From: Bin5 sp965200685
GTDB lineage: Bacteria; Chloroflexota; Anaerolineae; Caldilineales; Caldilineaceae
NCBI GenBank assembly: GCA_965200685.1
Contig: OZ241379.1
Location: 2,418,001 to 2,482,000, forward strand
Length of the DNA: 64,000 bases
Reading direction: 5' to 3'
Below, piece after piece: positions 18,309-27,388 of the stretch. The notes beneath the pieces were generated by a model that did not search any database, was not told where the DNA came from, and worked only from the letters and a program-made list of their open reading frames with translations. Numbering within the stretch: position 1 is the first letter of the stretch; every line of letters starts with the position of its first letter. A program made the translations under genes and the position numbers.

Positions 18309-19682
18309 CTACGTTGGAACGCTGCGCCACTGTCCATCTGCAACCTGTCTGATCAAGGAGTGCAGAGAGCGATACAGTGCAGTAGCATCGCTGCGCCGTG
18401 GCAGCCACGTTTCACCTAAGGTCACGCCAGTCGTCCTGTGGAACATGACCTCAAGGAAGAGGGTGCGGAGGATAAAGCTGATGGTCAGGGCCCATGCGGC
18501 TCCGATAACGCCAAGCAGCGGGTACAGCGCGAAGATCAAGATGATATTGGCACTCAATCCAAGCCAAACGGCCCATGAGCAGACTTCGGGGCGGTTTACG
18601 CCGGCGAAATACGTCCTGAATATTCCTGAAGCCGCGTAAGCGAAAATACCTGGTGCCATGATCCAGATCATCGGGACGGCTGGCAGGAAGGCTTCAGAAA
18701 GCAGGAACTTCACCAGTGGTGTACTGACGAAGACCAGGAGCACAAGGAGGATGCCGATGCCCCAACAGATGAGGCGTAGACAAAGCAATAACTTGTCAAG
18801 ATGCCCCTCTTCCTTGTCGGCAACACGTGGGAACAGCACGATCCCCACCAAGCTGGAGATCACCGTGAAGCGAAGCATAAAGATACTGGCTGCCACAAAC
18901 AGGCCGATGTCTACGGTGGTTGCGGCACTGGCGAACAGTCCGAGGACCAGAATGCCAATCTTTGATTCAAACTGGTTGCCTAGCACCTCAGTATGACATT
19001 TTAAGCCATAACCGACCACACGCCGGAAGGTAGAACGGGATGGCATCTCCCAGACCAGCCCACAGGCGCGGCGGAGTTCCCAGAGGCACGCCATGATCAT
19101 GAGGGAATTGCTAACGATCAATGCCATAAGAGCACCGCTGACGCTGAGGTCCAGATACCAGACAAGCAGTACGATTGCCAGTACACCGATGATGGAATAG
19201 AGCGAAGAGAAGAGCGCGAGCCGCGTAAAGCGTCGAAGCCCACTGAGCTGTTGTTCGACCGTTGTCTTGAGGGCTGTAAGCGGGATCAATACGAGGGCCA
19301 GAGAGAAGGCACTGCTGTCTGCCTTCTGAAAGAAAGCGAGTTCGCTTGTGATCAATGGAACTGCCATGGCAATCGCCAGCCCACACCCCACGAGATTCAT
19401 GATGAGGGCAAGGGATACGCCCTGGGACACGCTGATCTGTTTGGCACTGACAAAGTACTTCGCACCCTGATCTGTACTGAGCGAGAAGATCAGGCCGAAC
19501 AGCATGGCAAATGTGATGCAGATCGCATAGGCACCCCGGCCTTCAGGCAAAAGTATGTAGGCCAACAGACTCTGACGCATGATACCGAAGCCCGTGAGAA
19601 TCGTCCAAGTTGTCAGGACAGATACGATTTCCTGGCCGCCGCTCGTATTGGAAATGGGGGGTTGTGTGAAATTTGCAGACAC
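18309..19682 (-). CDS. Wzx-like polysaccharide flippase (MATE/MOP superfamily)
   Basis: About 457 residues with twelve or so hydrophobic segments evenly spread, including LLAYILLPEGRGAYAICI (the GPxGRG-like motif near the N terminus of oligosaccharide exporters) and a C-terminal pair of helices with GVIGAAWALTISF. These carriers move the lipid-linked repeat unit across the membrane. The frame is open up to 19778, but that would overlap the sulfotransferase gene by 62 bases. GTG at 19682, 34 bases after that gene's stop, gives a normal N terminus and is preferred, although no strong Shine-Dalgarno is visible for either start. Confidence 0.78.
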   Translation of the reverse strand: MSANFTQPPISNTSGGQEIVSVLTTWTILTGFGIMRQSLLAYILLPEGRGAYAICITFAMLFGLIFSLSTDQGAKYFVSAKQISVSQGVSLALIMNLVGCGLAIAMAVPLITSELAFFQKADSSAFSLALVLIPLTALKTTVEQQLSGLRRFTRLALFSSLYSIIGVLAIVLLVWYLDLSVSGALMALIVSNSLMIMACLWELRRACGLVWEMPSRSTFRRVVGYGLKCHTEVLGNQFESKIGILVLGLFASAATTVDIGLFVAASIFMLRFTVISSLVGIVLFPRVADKEEGHLDKLLLCLRLICWGIGILLVLLVFVSTPLVKFLLSEAFLPAVPMIWIMAPGIFAYAASGIFRTYFAGVNRPEVCSWAVWLGLSANIILIFALYPLLGVIGAAWALTISFILRTLFLEVMFHRTTGVTLGETWLPRRSDATALYRSLHSLIRQVADGQWRSVPT

Positions 19683-19716
19683 GGGAGATTCGCTGGTGCG
19701 GTGGACAGGTCGGCCA

Positions 19717-20628
19717 TCAAGGGCCAGACGAGCCGGCCTTCCGCAGATAGATGCCCTTTTCGATCTGTTCCGCTGCATTCTCTATGATTGAACAACACTC
19801 GCAGTATGCAGTCTTTAATATTTGCCTAGATTCCTCAGATAAGTGCAAGGTTTCTTCGTTCCCAGATAGCGGTATGAAGAACAATTTTCGCAAAAAGTCA
19901 TTGTCCTTGAACCTTTGCAGAAGAGGCCTGAACCCTAAGCCGCGCAAGGCAACAGCCATGAACTTTCCGCAGGCAGAGAACACAAGGTTTCTCGCTTGGA
20001 CGGACTCGTTGACGGTCTGCTGTTGGACAGTGTCGAATTTCGCAATTCCACATAAGGACGACAAAATGTCCAGCACGAGCACTGTATGCTGCACAAGGGT
20101 CGGGAAATAGATTGTGAGCACATCAACATCAAGACCATAAATAGCTGTTAGATTTTGGGGGGTCAAGCGAGCACCTACGGCCGCCTGTTCTAATCTTCTC
20201 ATACCAAACAGAGCAGAAAATTCTCCGCGACTCTTCCGAAAACGCATCACAGAAACAGCACGATCTTGATGGTCTCTGAGCAGCAAGACAAGTAGAATCC
20301 TATAGCCATCGTCCTGTAGGGTCTGCATCCCTTTGGGCAGGGATGAATCATGGAAACCGAGGTTCGCGATGTCAACGATGATCTTTTCGTGGCCACCCTT
20401 TAGTTGGCTCCGGACTTTCTTAAATCTGCTTGGCGAGCGGTAATAGTATCCTTCCTTGATCTCCGGAAACGCTAAGTGTGGATGGCTCTTCAAATTCTCA
20501 TACAGAAATTCACTGCCGGAGCGGCCTGGGCCGACAACAAGCAGATACTCGTAGAGTGGATGAGAGGCAGCTATAGAGGTGGCTTGTAAACTGCTATCAT
20601 TGGCCACAGGTGTTTGGGGATCCTGCAT
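19717..20628 (-). CDS. PAPS-dependent sulfotransferase
   Basis: 303 residues. GPGRSGSEFLYENL near residue 34 is the 5'-phosphosulfate binding loop, and LLRDHQDRAVSVMRF, with conserved Arg and Ser, is the 3'-phosphate binding motif. Together these define the Sulfotransfer family. The enzyme would move sulfate from PAPS to a hydroxyl, most likely on the polysaccharide made by the neighbouring genes, either on the cytoplasmic precursor or on another small molecule. It is followed on the minus strand by the flippase and preceded, after 15 bases, by the HepT-like gene. No PAPS synthesis genes lie in the window. Confidence 0.82.
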   Translation of the reverse strand: MQDPQTPVANDSSLQATSIAASHPLYEYLLVVGPGRSGSEFLYENLKSHPHLAFPEIKEGYYYRSPSRFKKVRSQLKGGHEKIIVDIANLGFHDSSLPKGMQTLQDDGYRILLVLLLRDHQDRAVSVMRFRKSRGEFSALFGMRRLEQAAVGARLTPQNLTAIYGLDVDVLTIYFPTLVQHTVLVLDILSSLCGIAKFDTVQQQTVNESVQARNLVFSACGKFMAVALRGLGFRPLLQRFKDNDFLRKLFFIPLSGNEETLHLSEESRQILKTAYCECCSIIENAAEQIEKGIYLRKAGSSGP

Positions 20629-20643
20629 GCTGCCTACTTGGAT

Positions 20644-21147
20644 TCATTGATGATTGCTGATCTGTTCAAGGAAATCGGCGAAATCGAGCAAAGCATGGGA
20701 GGTCGCATCCAGTGTGCCCGGTAGCTGCTGCACCAGAAGGCCTATCTGGTCGGCATCGAGATGAAAGGTATAGACATTGCGGACGACGTGTTGAAAGTCC
20801 CTGTACTTGTCCAGTTGGTTCCGGGTTTGGGCGTCCAATACAGCCGGCCTGATGTTGGGAACAGCCGCGGCCATCTGCTTCAGCAGCTCCTGGTGCCAGT
20901 TTGAACCTGTGGGTTTGGTTTGGTCAACGGCATCGGCGATCAGTTCAAGAAGATGTTCAACGCCTGCATAAAAGCCGTGCAGATTCAGGGCCGCGGCATC
21001 CACATAATAGGCATCCGCAGCATGCTTTTGCCATATATGCAGTGTGCGCTCAACCACATGGCGCAATTCTTGTACTTCATGCCGGATACGGCCAGCCGCA
21101 GCTAGATAGGTCTCGTTCACAGCGGATGTTCCTTTTTTGTTAGCCAT
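20644..21147 (-). CDS. HepT-like (MNT/HepT toxin-related) alpha-helical protein
   Basis: 167 residues, predicted all-helical. LHGFYAGVEHLLELIADAVD, WHQELLKQMA and YRDFQHVVRNVYTFHLD follow the pattern I associate with HepT-like ribonuclease-domain proteins, whose RxxxH and RxxY residues lie in this last segment. Family members with a known role are RNase toxins held in check by an MNT nucleotidyltransferase, but no such partner is adjacent. ATG at 21147 overlaps the stop of the upstream dehydrogenase (TGATG), so the two are probably translationally coupled. The family assignment rests on remembered motifs and is moderate. Confidence 0.55.
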   Translation of the reverse strand: MANKKGTSAVNETYLAAAGRIRHEVQELRHVVERTLHIWQKHAADAYYVDAAALNLHGFYAGVEHLLELIADAVDQTKPTGSNWHQELLKQMAAAVPNIRPAVLDAQTRNQLDKYRDFQHVVRNVYTFHLDADQIGLLVQQLPGTLDATSHALLDFADFLEQISNHQ

Positions 21148-22421
21148 CACCAATACTTCATGGCATCTTGGAAGAGAGCCGTTAGATCTTGCGCGGTCGC
21201 TGGGCGCGGCGAGAGTTTTGTCACTCGATGCTGGGGCACTGTGCCTGCCACCAGCGCGGGGATATCCGCCTCAGTAAAGCCGATAGCATGTAGGCCATTG
21301 GGTACGCCTGTCTTCTGCATCAGGTCGATGATCGCCTGGGCTAGGACCGTCCCTGCATCCGCCTCGGCCACAGCGGACGTATCCACACCCATCAGCCGAG
21401 CTGCATAGAGATGTTTGTGGGGATTCGTCTGCGCGGTGAAACGAAAGACAGCGGGGGCGTTCAAGATGACCGACATACCATGGGGGATGATCGGGTGGTC
21501 TGTAGGATAACCCGGCGGGTTGTACTCCCGCACCATGCCGCTGACCGGGTAGCTCATGCCATGGGCCAGGTGTACGCCGGCGTTGCCAAAGCCGATACCC
21601 GCGTAGGCCGCGGCCAGGAGCATAGCACTGCGGGCCTCATCGTCCTCTGGGTCCTGAATTGCCTGCTCAAGATTGGCTGATACCATTTCGATGGCCTTCG
21701 CTGCCCAGATGTCACTGATCGGGTTGGCCCCTTGATAGGCTGGCCGCAGCTCTACGGTTGCGGCCGCGGGGCGGCTGTCATAAGGCAGGGCAGTCAGGGA
21801 CTCCAGCGCGTGGCTCAATACGTCTAGGCCAGTACTGGCAGCAGCCATTTTGGGCAATGTGCGGGTGTTGTGGGGGTCGAGAATGCCCATGCGTGGACGC
21901 AAGGCCCGGGAGGCAATGCCTGTCTTGATGTGCCTGTCCGTCAGGTCGCAGATGGCGACACCGGTGGTTTCGCTGCCGGTCCCTGCGGTGGTGGGCACAG
22001 CAATATGAGGCCGCACAGGGCCGGGCACAGGATTTCCTTTGCCGATGGGCGGGTTCACATAGTCGAGAAAGTCGGCCGCATAGGTCGCGTAGAGATTGGC
22101 GACTTTGGCTGTGTCTATGGAGGAACCGCCGCCTACAGAGACATAGCCATCAAAGTTGCCATCTTGGGCAAAGGCAATGGCATGGTGAAAGGAGAGGTCT
22201 GTCGGCTCCACCCGCACCTGATCATACAAGACCGCATCAATGCCTGCGGCCCGCAGCGCGGACAGAGCCAAGGTCACCGGCTCACTGCTTGACAAGCGTG
22301 GGTCCGTGACCAGCAGCACCCGGGTTGCGCCCAGTTGCTTCATATCAAAGCCCACTTCTCGAGTCACCCCTGGCCCATATTTGATGCTGGAGGTGTCCAT
22401 TGTGAAGACAGTTTCGTTCAC
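21147..22421 (-). CDS. Hydroxyacid-oxoacid transhydrogenase (iron-containing alcohol dehydrogenase family)
   Basis: About 424 residues. The N-terminal segment NETVFTMDTSSIKYGPGV followed by TREVG closely resembles mitochondrial ADHFE1/HOT proteins, and VGGGSSIDTAKVANLY is the NAD-binding loop of iron-type alcohol dehydrogenases. HALESL and HLAHGMSYPV supply metal-ligand histidines. HOT enzymes couple oxidation of 4-hydroxybutyrate to reduction of 2-oxoglutarate, giving succinic semialdehyde and D-2-hydroxyglutarate. GTG at 22421 is chosen because AGAGGG lies about nine bases upstream and it matches the family N terminus; the frame stays open to 22481. It diverges from the catabolic operon to the right. 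Confidence 0.8.
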   Translation of the reverse strand: MNETVFTMDTSSIKYGPGVTREVGFDMKQLGATRVLLVTDPRLSSSEPVTLALSALRAAGIDAVLYDQVRVEPTDLSFHHAIAFAQDGNFDGYVSVGGGSSIDTAKVANLYATYAADFLDYVNPPIGKGNPVPGPVRPHIAVPTTAGTGSETTGVAICDLTDRHIKTGIASRALRPRMGILDPHNTRTLPKMAAASTGLDVLSHALESLTALPYDSRPAAATVELRPAYQGANPISDIWAAKAIEMVSANLEQAIQDPEDDEARSAMLLAAAYAGIGFGNAGVHLAHGMSYPVSGMVREYNPPGYPTDHPIIPHGMSVILNAPAVFRFTAQTNPHKHLYAARLMGVDTSAVAEADAGTVLAQAIIDLMQKTGVPNGLHAIGFTEADIPALVAGTVPQHRVTKLSPRPATAQDLTALFQDAMKYW

Positions 22422-22573
22422 GTTCCATGCCCTCTCTAGCGGTAGCAGTAACAGCAGGAATGCAGGGGGCAGAAATGGCAATATCCGAACCCTCTGCAGT
22501 CCGTCAACCCAGTTAAAGATAACATACCTGAGAATTTAATACAATACAAAAGACACTGTGTCTGAAAAGTAGT

Positions 22574-22602
22574 TTGAATCTTTTGCCCGTGTCAGGTATA
22601 CT
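22574..22602 (+). promoter_or_regulatory. Predicted promoter of the ten-gene catabolic operon
   Basis: TTGAAT (22574-22579) and TATACT (22597-22602) are separated by exactly 17 bases. Transcription would begin about 50 bases before the ATG at 22659. It lies in the 237-base divergent gap facing the transhydrogenase gene, where a shared regulator could also bind; no operator was recognised. Confidence 0.5.
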
Positions 22603-22658
22603 GAATCATCGTCCAAAGCGACAGGAACCACGACAACCCTCACACAGGATTTTTGCCT

Positions 22659-23756
22659 ATGCCTACGATCTTCCATGATGCCTTGCGAGACTACGGCGCG
22701 GCTATTTTTGCTGCGGCCGGTTTCCCTGCGGACCAGGGCCGTATTGTCACCGATCACTTGGTCGATTCCAATCTTATGGGCCACGACTCCCATGGGATCA
22801 TCCGCTTGCCGGGCTACGTGCAATCGGTCCGGGCTGGCCGCATGAAGCCGGTCCGCATCCCCCACCGTTACGGGGGCCGGCAATCAGACAATGTCAGAAT
22901 CATGCGGGAGACGCCGGTCTCATTGGTCCTTGATGCCCAAGGAACTCAGGGGATCGTCCTAGCAGCGCAGGCCATGCAGATGGCGGTGGAGCGTGCCAAG
23001 GAGCACACAATCGGCGTGGTCGCGGTCCATCGGTCTACGCACATTGGTCGTTTGGGCGCATTCCCCCCTATCGCCGCCGAGCAGGACTGTATTGGGCTGC
23101 TGTTGTTGAACGGCGGTGGCCATTTTGCCGCGCCCTTTGGCGGGACTGGCCGCCGGCTGCCGCCGAATCCCCTGGCCTTCAGCGCGCCGCGCGCCGGCGG
23201 CCCACCCCTCATGCTGGACATGACCACCAGCATGGTCGCGGGCGGCAAAGTGGAAGTGCAACGGGCCAGAGGAAAGCTGCTGCCTGCCGATTGGCTGGTG
23301 GATGTTGAGGGCAATCCCGTGACCGACCCCAACCTCTTTATGACTGGTGAAGCAGCCATGCTCCCCTTGGGCGGTACCCTTGGACACAAGGGCTATGGCT
23401 TGGGCATGATGATCGACGCCATCGCCGGTGGTCTCTCCTGGGCCGGCTGCAGCGCGGACCCGCCGACCCGAGGCGGCTCTGGTTGGCTCGCCATGGCAAT
23501 TCGCATTGACAGCTTTATCGACTTAGACGAATATAAGAATGAGGTACAGCGGCTTGTGGATTGGGTCAAATCTTCGCCCAAGATGCCGGGGGTCAACAAG
23601 ATCTATTACCCAGGCGAAATCGAAGAGGAACGCCGCCAGGAGCGTCTCGCCAACGGAATCCCCATTGAAGAAAGTACCTGGCAGCGCATCGTTGAAACCG
23701 GCCATGCAGTGGATGTGCCCGCGCCGGCCATAACGACAGCAGAGAATGCAGAATAA
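22659..23756 (+). CDS. LDH2-family (malate/L-lactate/ureidoglycolate-type) NAD(P)-dependent dehydrogenase
   Basis: About 365 residues, normal for PF02615. GHDSHGIIRLPGYV carries the catalytic-region histidines of the family. RSTHIGRLGAF and HFAAPFGGTGRRLPPNP are further conserved segments of the cofactor and substrate sites. Members reduce or oxidise 2-oxo/2-hydroxyacid pairs such as malate, sulfolactate, ureidoglycolate or 2,3-diketogulonate, and the substrate is not predictable here. AGGA at 22646-22649 lies nine bases before the ATG. First gene of the operon. Confidence 0.85.
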   Translation: MPTIFHDALRDYGAAIFAAAGFPADQGRIVTDHLVDSNLMGHDSHGIIRLPGYVQSVRAGRMKPVRIPHRYGGRQSDNVRIMRETPVSLVLDAQGTQGIVLAAQAMQMAVERAKEHTIGVVAVHRSTHIGRLGAFPPIAAEQDCIGLLLLNGGGHFAAPFGGTGRRLPPNPLAFSAPRAGGPPLMLDMTTSMVAGGKVEVQRARGKLLPADWLVDVEGNPVTDPNLFMTGEAAMLPLGGTLGHKGYGLGMMIDAIAGGLSWAGCSADPPTRGGSGWLAMAIRIDSFIDLDEYKNEVQRLVDWVKSSPKMPGVNKIYYPGEIEEERRQERLANGIPIEESTWQRIVETGHAVDVPAPAITTAENAE

Positions 23757-23787
23757 CTGCTCTCCATTGCTGTGAAAAGGAGCCAAC

Positions 23788-24495
23788 ATGCCAACATATA
23801 CCAAACTGTTCCGCGCACCTTACGCAGTGCCCAATGGCCTGCAGGCGACCGAAGATGGCCTGTGGGTCGTCGATCAAATTACCGACCGGATCATGCTTGT
23901 CGAACTGGATGGAGACTTGGAATATTACGGTGTGCCCCGTATGATTCGTGAGATTCCCAGCCAGTCATCCAACACCAGTGGGATGGCCTGGGGCGAAGGC
24001 AGCCTATGGCTGGCGGCCAATGGCTGCGCGGCCCTGTGGCGTCCGCCCCGGGCTACGGATGCACAGACGGCTATGGGGGAGATCCTGCAAGTGGACCCTA
24101 GCAGCGGCGAGACCATCTCCCGGCATCCCTTGCCCAATGGTGGTGGCACCCACGGCATTGAGTACGACTCACTTGAGCCAGGCCACCTGTGGCTGACGAC
24201 ACTCAAGGACCAGACATTGACCAAAATGCGGATCAACGACTGGTCCGTGCAGCATGTCATCCCCCTGCCGTACAAACGTGCCCATGGCGTCGTGCGGGTC
24301 AAAGATGGCGTATGGGTCGTCCATACCGCTGACCGGCTGGTCGTCAAATTGGACCTAGACAATGGCAGGGAACTGGCGCGCATCAGCGTGCCGGCCAGCG
24401 AACCGGAACCCCATGGGCTATCCGCCTATAAGGGCGGCTTGCTCTACTGTGATGCGTCCTCAGGATGGGTTGTTGCCCTGCATTGCAGCACCTGA
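23788..24495 (+). CDS. Small beta-propeller protein (SMP-30/Vgb-like)
   Basis: 235 residues built from repeating blade motifs: DGLWVVDQITDRIMLVELDG, EGSLWLAANG, GHLWLTTLKDQTLTKM, DGVWVVHTADRLVVKLDLD. These W-x-V/L-x-D-type blades are typical of lactonase-like or virginiamycin-B-lyase-like propellers. No signal peptide, so probably cytoplasmic. A lactonase acting on a sugar-acid lactone would fit the operon, but metal ligands could not be assigned, so the activity is open. AGGAG stands six bases ahead of the ATG; the stop is followed almost at once by the next gene. Confidence 0.65.
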   Translation: MPTYTKLFRAPYAVPNGLQATEDGLWVVDQITDRIMLVELDGDLEYYGVPRMIREIPSQSSNTSGMAWGEGSLWLAANGCAALWRPPRATDAQTAMGEILQVDPSSGETISRHPLPNGGGTHGIEYDSLEPGHLWLTTLKDQTLTKMRINDWSVQHVIPLPYKRAHGVVRVKDGVWVVHTADRLVVKLDLDNGRELARISVPASEPEPHGLSAYKGGLLYCDASSGWVVALHCST

Positions 24496-24498
24496 TGT

Positions 24499-25446
24499 AT
24501 GCCGTCGCCCCACTGTATGGACACTGGAACGATGCGTTTTTCCTGCCTTCCCGTCTCCTTATACCCCGCTCTCAGTGCGGGTGAGATAACCTTGGCCGCT
24601 TGGTTTGGTTTGGCCGCAGAGCTCGGCCTAGATGGCGCGGACATCAGTGTGGCACATTTGGACTCCCTGGCCAGCTGGTGGCTGGATGTATTGCGTAGGC
24701 AGGCCGAGGAGGCCGGGACCGTCATCGCCGGGATGGTGACCTACACAGATTTCACCCACCCGAACCCGGCTGAGCGGCAGCGTCACCAACAGGAATTACG
24801 CACCTACATTGACGTCGCGGCGCGCTTGGGCGTGGACTTTTTGCGGGTGACCGCAGGCCAGAATCATCCCGGCGTCGGCCTAGCCGAAGGGATCGACTGG
24901 GCTGTGGACGGGTTGACAAGATGGGTGGCCGAGGCCAACGCGGCCGGCATCACCCTCACTTATGAGAATCACGCCATCGGCTATGGCTGGACCTATTACG
25001 ACTTTTCGCAGCGAGCAGAGATCTTCTTGGAAATCTGTACACGCTGCGCGGACAGTGGCCTGCAGATCCTCTTTGACACAGCCAATCTGCTGGCGGTCAA
25101 TGACGACCCATTGCTGGTGTTGGAATCTATCACCACAACAGAGGCCACCATCGAACAACTGGCTTGCCGTGGGCAAGACCATGTTGAAGGTGGGGTTGCA
25201 AAACTGCCCCGGCTGGCAGCCGTCCATGCCAGTGATATCCGGCAGATGGGTACATTTGAGCCTGTCATACTGGGCACTGGTGTCGCGCCTCTGGAGGAGA
25301 TCTTCCGGCACCTGCAGGCAATTGGTTTCGATGGTTGGATCAGCGTTGAAGAGGCCAGCAAACAGGCCCAAGGCTTGCAACGGGCGATTCCTTATGCCCA
25401 GGATCTGTGGCAAATGGTTTTGACGGACAGCAGGTGTTATGGCTAA
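24499..25446 (+). CDS. Sugar phosphate isomerase/epimerase-like TIM-barrel protein
   Basis: 315 residues of the AP endonuclease 2/xylose-isomerase-like fold (PF01261). Features: LGVDFLRVTAGQNH, ITLTYENHAIGYG with the metal-binding Glu, ILFDTANLLAVNDDP with the Asp/Asn pair, VHASDI with the His, and GWISVEEASK near the end. These positions form the divalent-metal site that supports isomerisation or epimerisation of keto sugars and sugar acids. The open frame begins at 24499, but ATG 24532 (MRFSCLPVSLYP) gives a more usual N terminus. The end overlaps the next gene by eight bases. Confidence 0.78.
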   Translation: MPSPHCMDTGTMRFSCLPVSLYPALSAGEITLAAWFGLAAELGLDGADISVAHLDSLASWWLDVLRRQAEEAGTVIAGMVTYTDFTHPNPAERQRHQQELRTYIDVAARLGVDFLRVTAGQNHPGVGLAEGIDWAVDGLTRWVAEANAAGITLTYENHAIGYGWTYYDFSQRAEIFLEICTRCADSGLQILFDTANLLAVNDDPLLVLESITTTEATIEQLACRGQDHVEGGVAKLPRLAAVHASDIRQMGTFEPVILGTGVAPLEEIFRHLQAIGFDGWISVEEASKQAQGLQRAIPYAQDLWQMVLTDSRCYG

Positions 25447-26524
25447 CAATCGTGCGCGGGTGCTGTTGGCTTTCAGCCCCTATGTGCGGGAGCACTATCT
25501 GGCCCCGCAAGATATCGGCCGGCTTGATGACCTGGCCGAGTGGGACTGGTTCCCCTGCGAAGGGGGCGGCATCTATGACGCCAATCCTGACCCGGCTGTG
25601 GCAGGCCAGCTAGGGGAAAGGCTATCCGCGTACGATGCTCTGATCGTCTGCCATGGTGCGCCGACCCTCAGTGCTGATCTGCTGGACACTGGCGCGAAAC
25701 TCAAATTCATCGGAGAACTGGAGGGCGACCGCTTCGCCAGCCGCATTGACCTGCCTGCAGCCTGGGCACGGGGCATCCGCACCGTTGATACCACGAATGG
25801 GTCGTCCTACCCAGTGGCCGAGTGGGCTTTGGCATTGGTTCTGGTCTGTTTACGCAATGCCGGCGCGCACTTCCGCCGCATGATGGCCGGCAAGATGCCA
25901 GCGGACCGGGACCTTCTGTTGAAGATGCCGGGATCCTTGTGGGGCCGGCGCGTGGGGTTGATCGGCTGTGGCCATATGGGCCGGCACTTGATGAAGTTCC
26001 TGCGGGCCTTTGAGACAGAGATCTGGGTACACGACCCCTATCTGCCCCGGGAACTGCCGGAGGCCCTCGGATTTTTGCAGACCAGCTTGGAAAATGTCCT
26101 GCGCTGCGATGTGGTGATCTGCCTCGTTCCCCACACGCGCAAAACCGAAGGGATGCTGGGTCCGGCAGAAGTGGCCCAATTGCGGCCTGGGGCTGTTTTT
26201 GTCAGTGTTTCCCGTGGCAAAGTGACCGACTCGGCCGCGCTGACCGAGCGGCTGAAGCAGGGGGATATCGTGGCCGGGCTAGATGTCTTTGATCCGGAGC
26301 CAGTGCCGGCCGACAGTGAAATTCTACAACTGCCGAACGTCTTCCTCAGCCCACATATTGGTTGGTATGGCGGGCCTACCACCATGCAGAATTTCTTTGC
26401 CCTGATGGTCGATGAACTGGAACGCTTTTTCAGCGGCCATGAAACCTACTTCGACCTGACATCCCGCACCCAGGCGAACCGCAATGCCACTGCTTCGCAT
26501 CGTAAAGAATCCCGTACACCCTGA
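25439..26524 (+). CDS. D-isomer-specific 2-hydroxyacid dehydrogenase
   Basis: 361 residues. The NAD-binding Rossmann loop is GLIGCGHMGRHL (about residue 178). The catalytic triad is visible as Arg in VSVSRGKVTD, Glu in DVFDPEPVP and His in LSPHIGWYGG. Enzymes of this group interconvert 2-oxoacids and D-2-hydroxyacids (glyoxylate/hydroxypyruvate reductase, phosphoglycerate dehydrogenase relatives). The ATG overlaps the stop of the isomerase gene (ATGGCTAA), indicating coupling. In this operon it probably oxidises or reduces a sugar-acid intermediate. Confidence 0.85.
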   Translation: MANNRARVLLAFSPYVREHYLAPQDIGRLDDLAEWDWFPCEGGGIYDANPDPAVAGQLGERLSAYDALIVCHGAPTLSADLLDTGAKLKFIGELEGDRFASRIDLPAAWARGIRTVDTTNGSSYPVAEWALALVLVCLRNAGAHFRRMMAGKMPADRDLLLKMPGSLWGRRVGLIGCGHMGRHLMKFLRAFETEIWVHDPYLPRELPEALGFLQTSLENVLRCDVVICLVPHTRKTEGMLGPAEVAQLRPGAVFVSVSRGKVTDSAALTERLKQGDIVAGLDVFDPEPVPADSEILQLPNVFLSPHIGWYGGPTTMQNFFALMVDELERFFSGHETYFDLTSRTQANRNATASHRKESRTP

Positions 26525-26548
26525 TAGGTCACACTGCAGAGAACCCTG

Positions 26549-27355
26549 ATGAATGTAGAACTCAGCCAACAGATAGCGGTAGTCGTGGGTGGTGCAAACG
26601 GCATAGGCCGGGCCATAGCCAAGGCCTTTGCCGCGCAAGGCGCGGCCGTGGCCGTGTTGGACCGGGACCCGGCCATAGCAGAGGTGGCCCAAGAAGTCGC
26701 GGGCCAAGGTGTGAACCATGTGCCCATACAGGTGGATGTGACCGACTTCCCGGCTTTGCAGGCGGCCGCGGCCCAAGTAGAAAAAACGCTCGGGCCGGTG
26801 CGGCACGTGGTGTTTACTGTTGGCATTGATTCGGGTAAAGGCGGCTTTCCCTTCTGGAACCTAGAACCTGCCGACTGGCCCCGAGTCTATGAAGTGAATG
26901 TACAGGGCGCGGTCAATACAGCCCATGCCTTCTATGCGCCCATGATCGCCCGCCAGCAGGGGACTTTCCTCTTCTTCTCTTCCGTGTCCGGGCAGATCGG
27001 TTCCCAGACCGACCCGCCTTATAGTGTTTCCAAAGCCGCTATCCTCAGTTTTATGCAGCTTGCAGCCAAAGACTTTGCAGCCTACAATATACGTGTCAAT
27101 GCCATCTGCCCCGGTATGGTTGATACACCTCTCCAGCAGCGGGTTTATCAACTTTCTACCGCCAACATGCCGGAGGATGAGCGGCCTACCTACACTGCAT
27201 GGTGTACGGAAAAGATCGGGCGTTTGGCCGCGTTGGGGCGCATGGTCACCCCGCAGGAGATCGCAGCGATGGCTGTCTTTCTGGCCTCGGACCATGCCCG
27301 CAATATCACCGGCCAGGCGGTCAATGTGGACAGCGGCTGGGTGATGCATTGGTAA
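26549..27355 (+). CDS. Short-chain dehydrogenase/reductase
   Basis: 268 residues, classical SDR. GGANGIGRA is the TGxxxGxG-type cofactor loop, DRDP follows strand two, FFSSVSGQ contains the catalytic Ser, and YSVSK is the YxxxK active site. The C-terminal end (GQAVNVDSGWVMHW) is typical. NAD(P)-dependent oxidation or reduction of a hydroxyl on a sugar, sugar acid or ketone is expected. Twenty-four bases separate it from the preceding gene, with GAGAACC upstream as a weak ribosome site. Confidence 0.85.
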   Translation: MNVELSQQIAVVVGGANGIGRAIAKAFAAQGAAVAVLDRDPAIAEVAQEVAGQGVNHVPIQVDVTDFPALQAAAAQVEKTLGPVRHVVFTVGIDSGKGGFPFWNLEPADWPRVYEVNVQGAVNTAHAFYAPMIARQQGTFLFFSSVSGQIGSQTDPPYSVSKAAILSFMQLAAKDFAAYNIRVNAICPGMVDTPLQQRVYQLSTANMPEDERPTYTAWCTEKIGRLAALGRMVTPQEIAAMAVFLASDHARNITGQAVNVDSGWVMHW

Positions 27356-27388
27356 AACGACAAGTCATTGCAAGTTACGGAGAACCCA

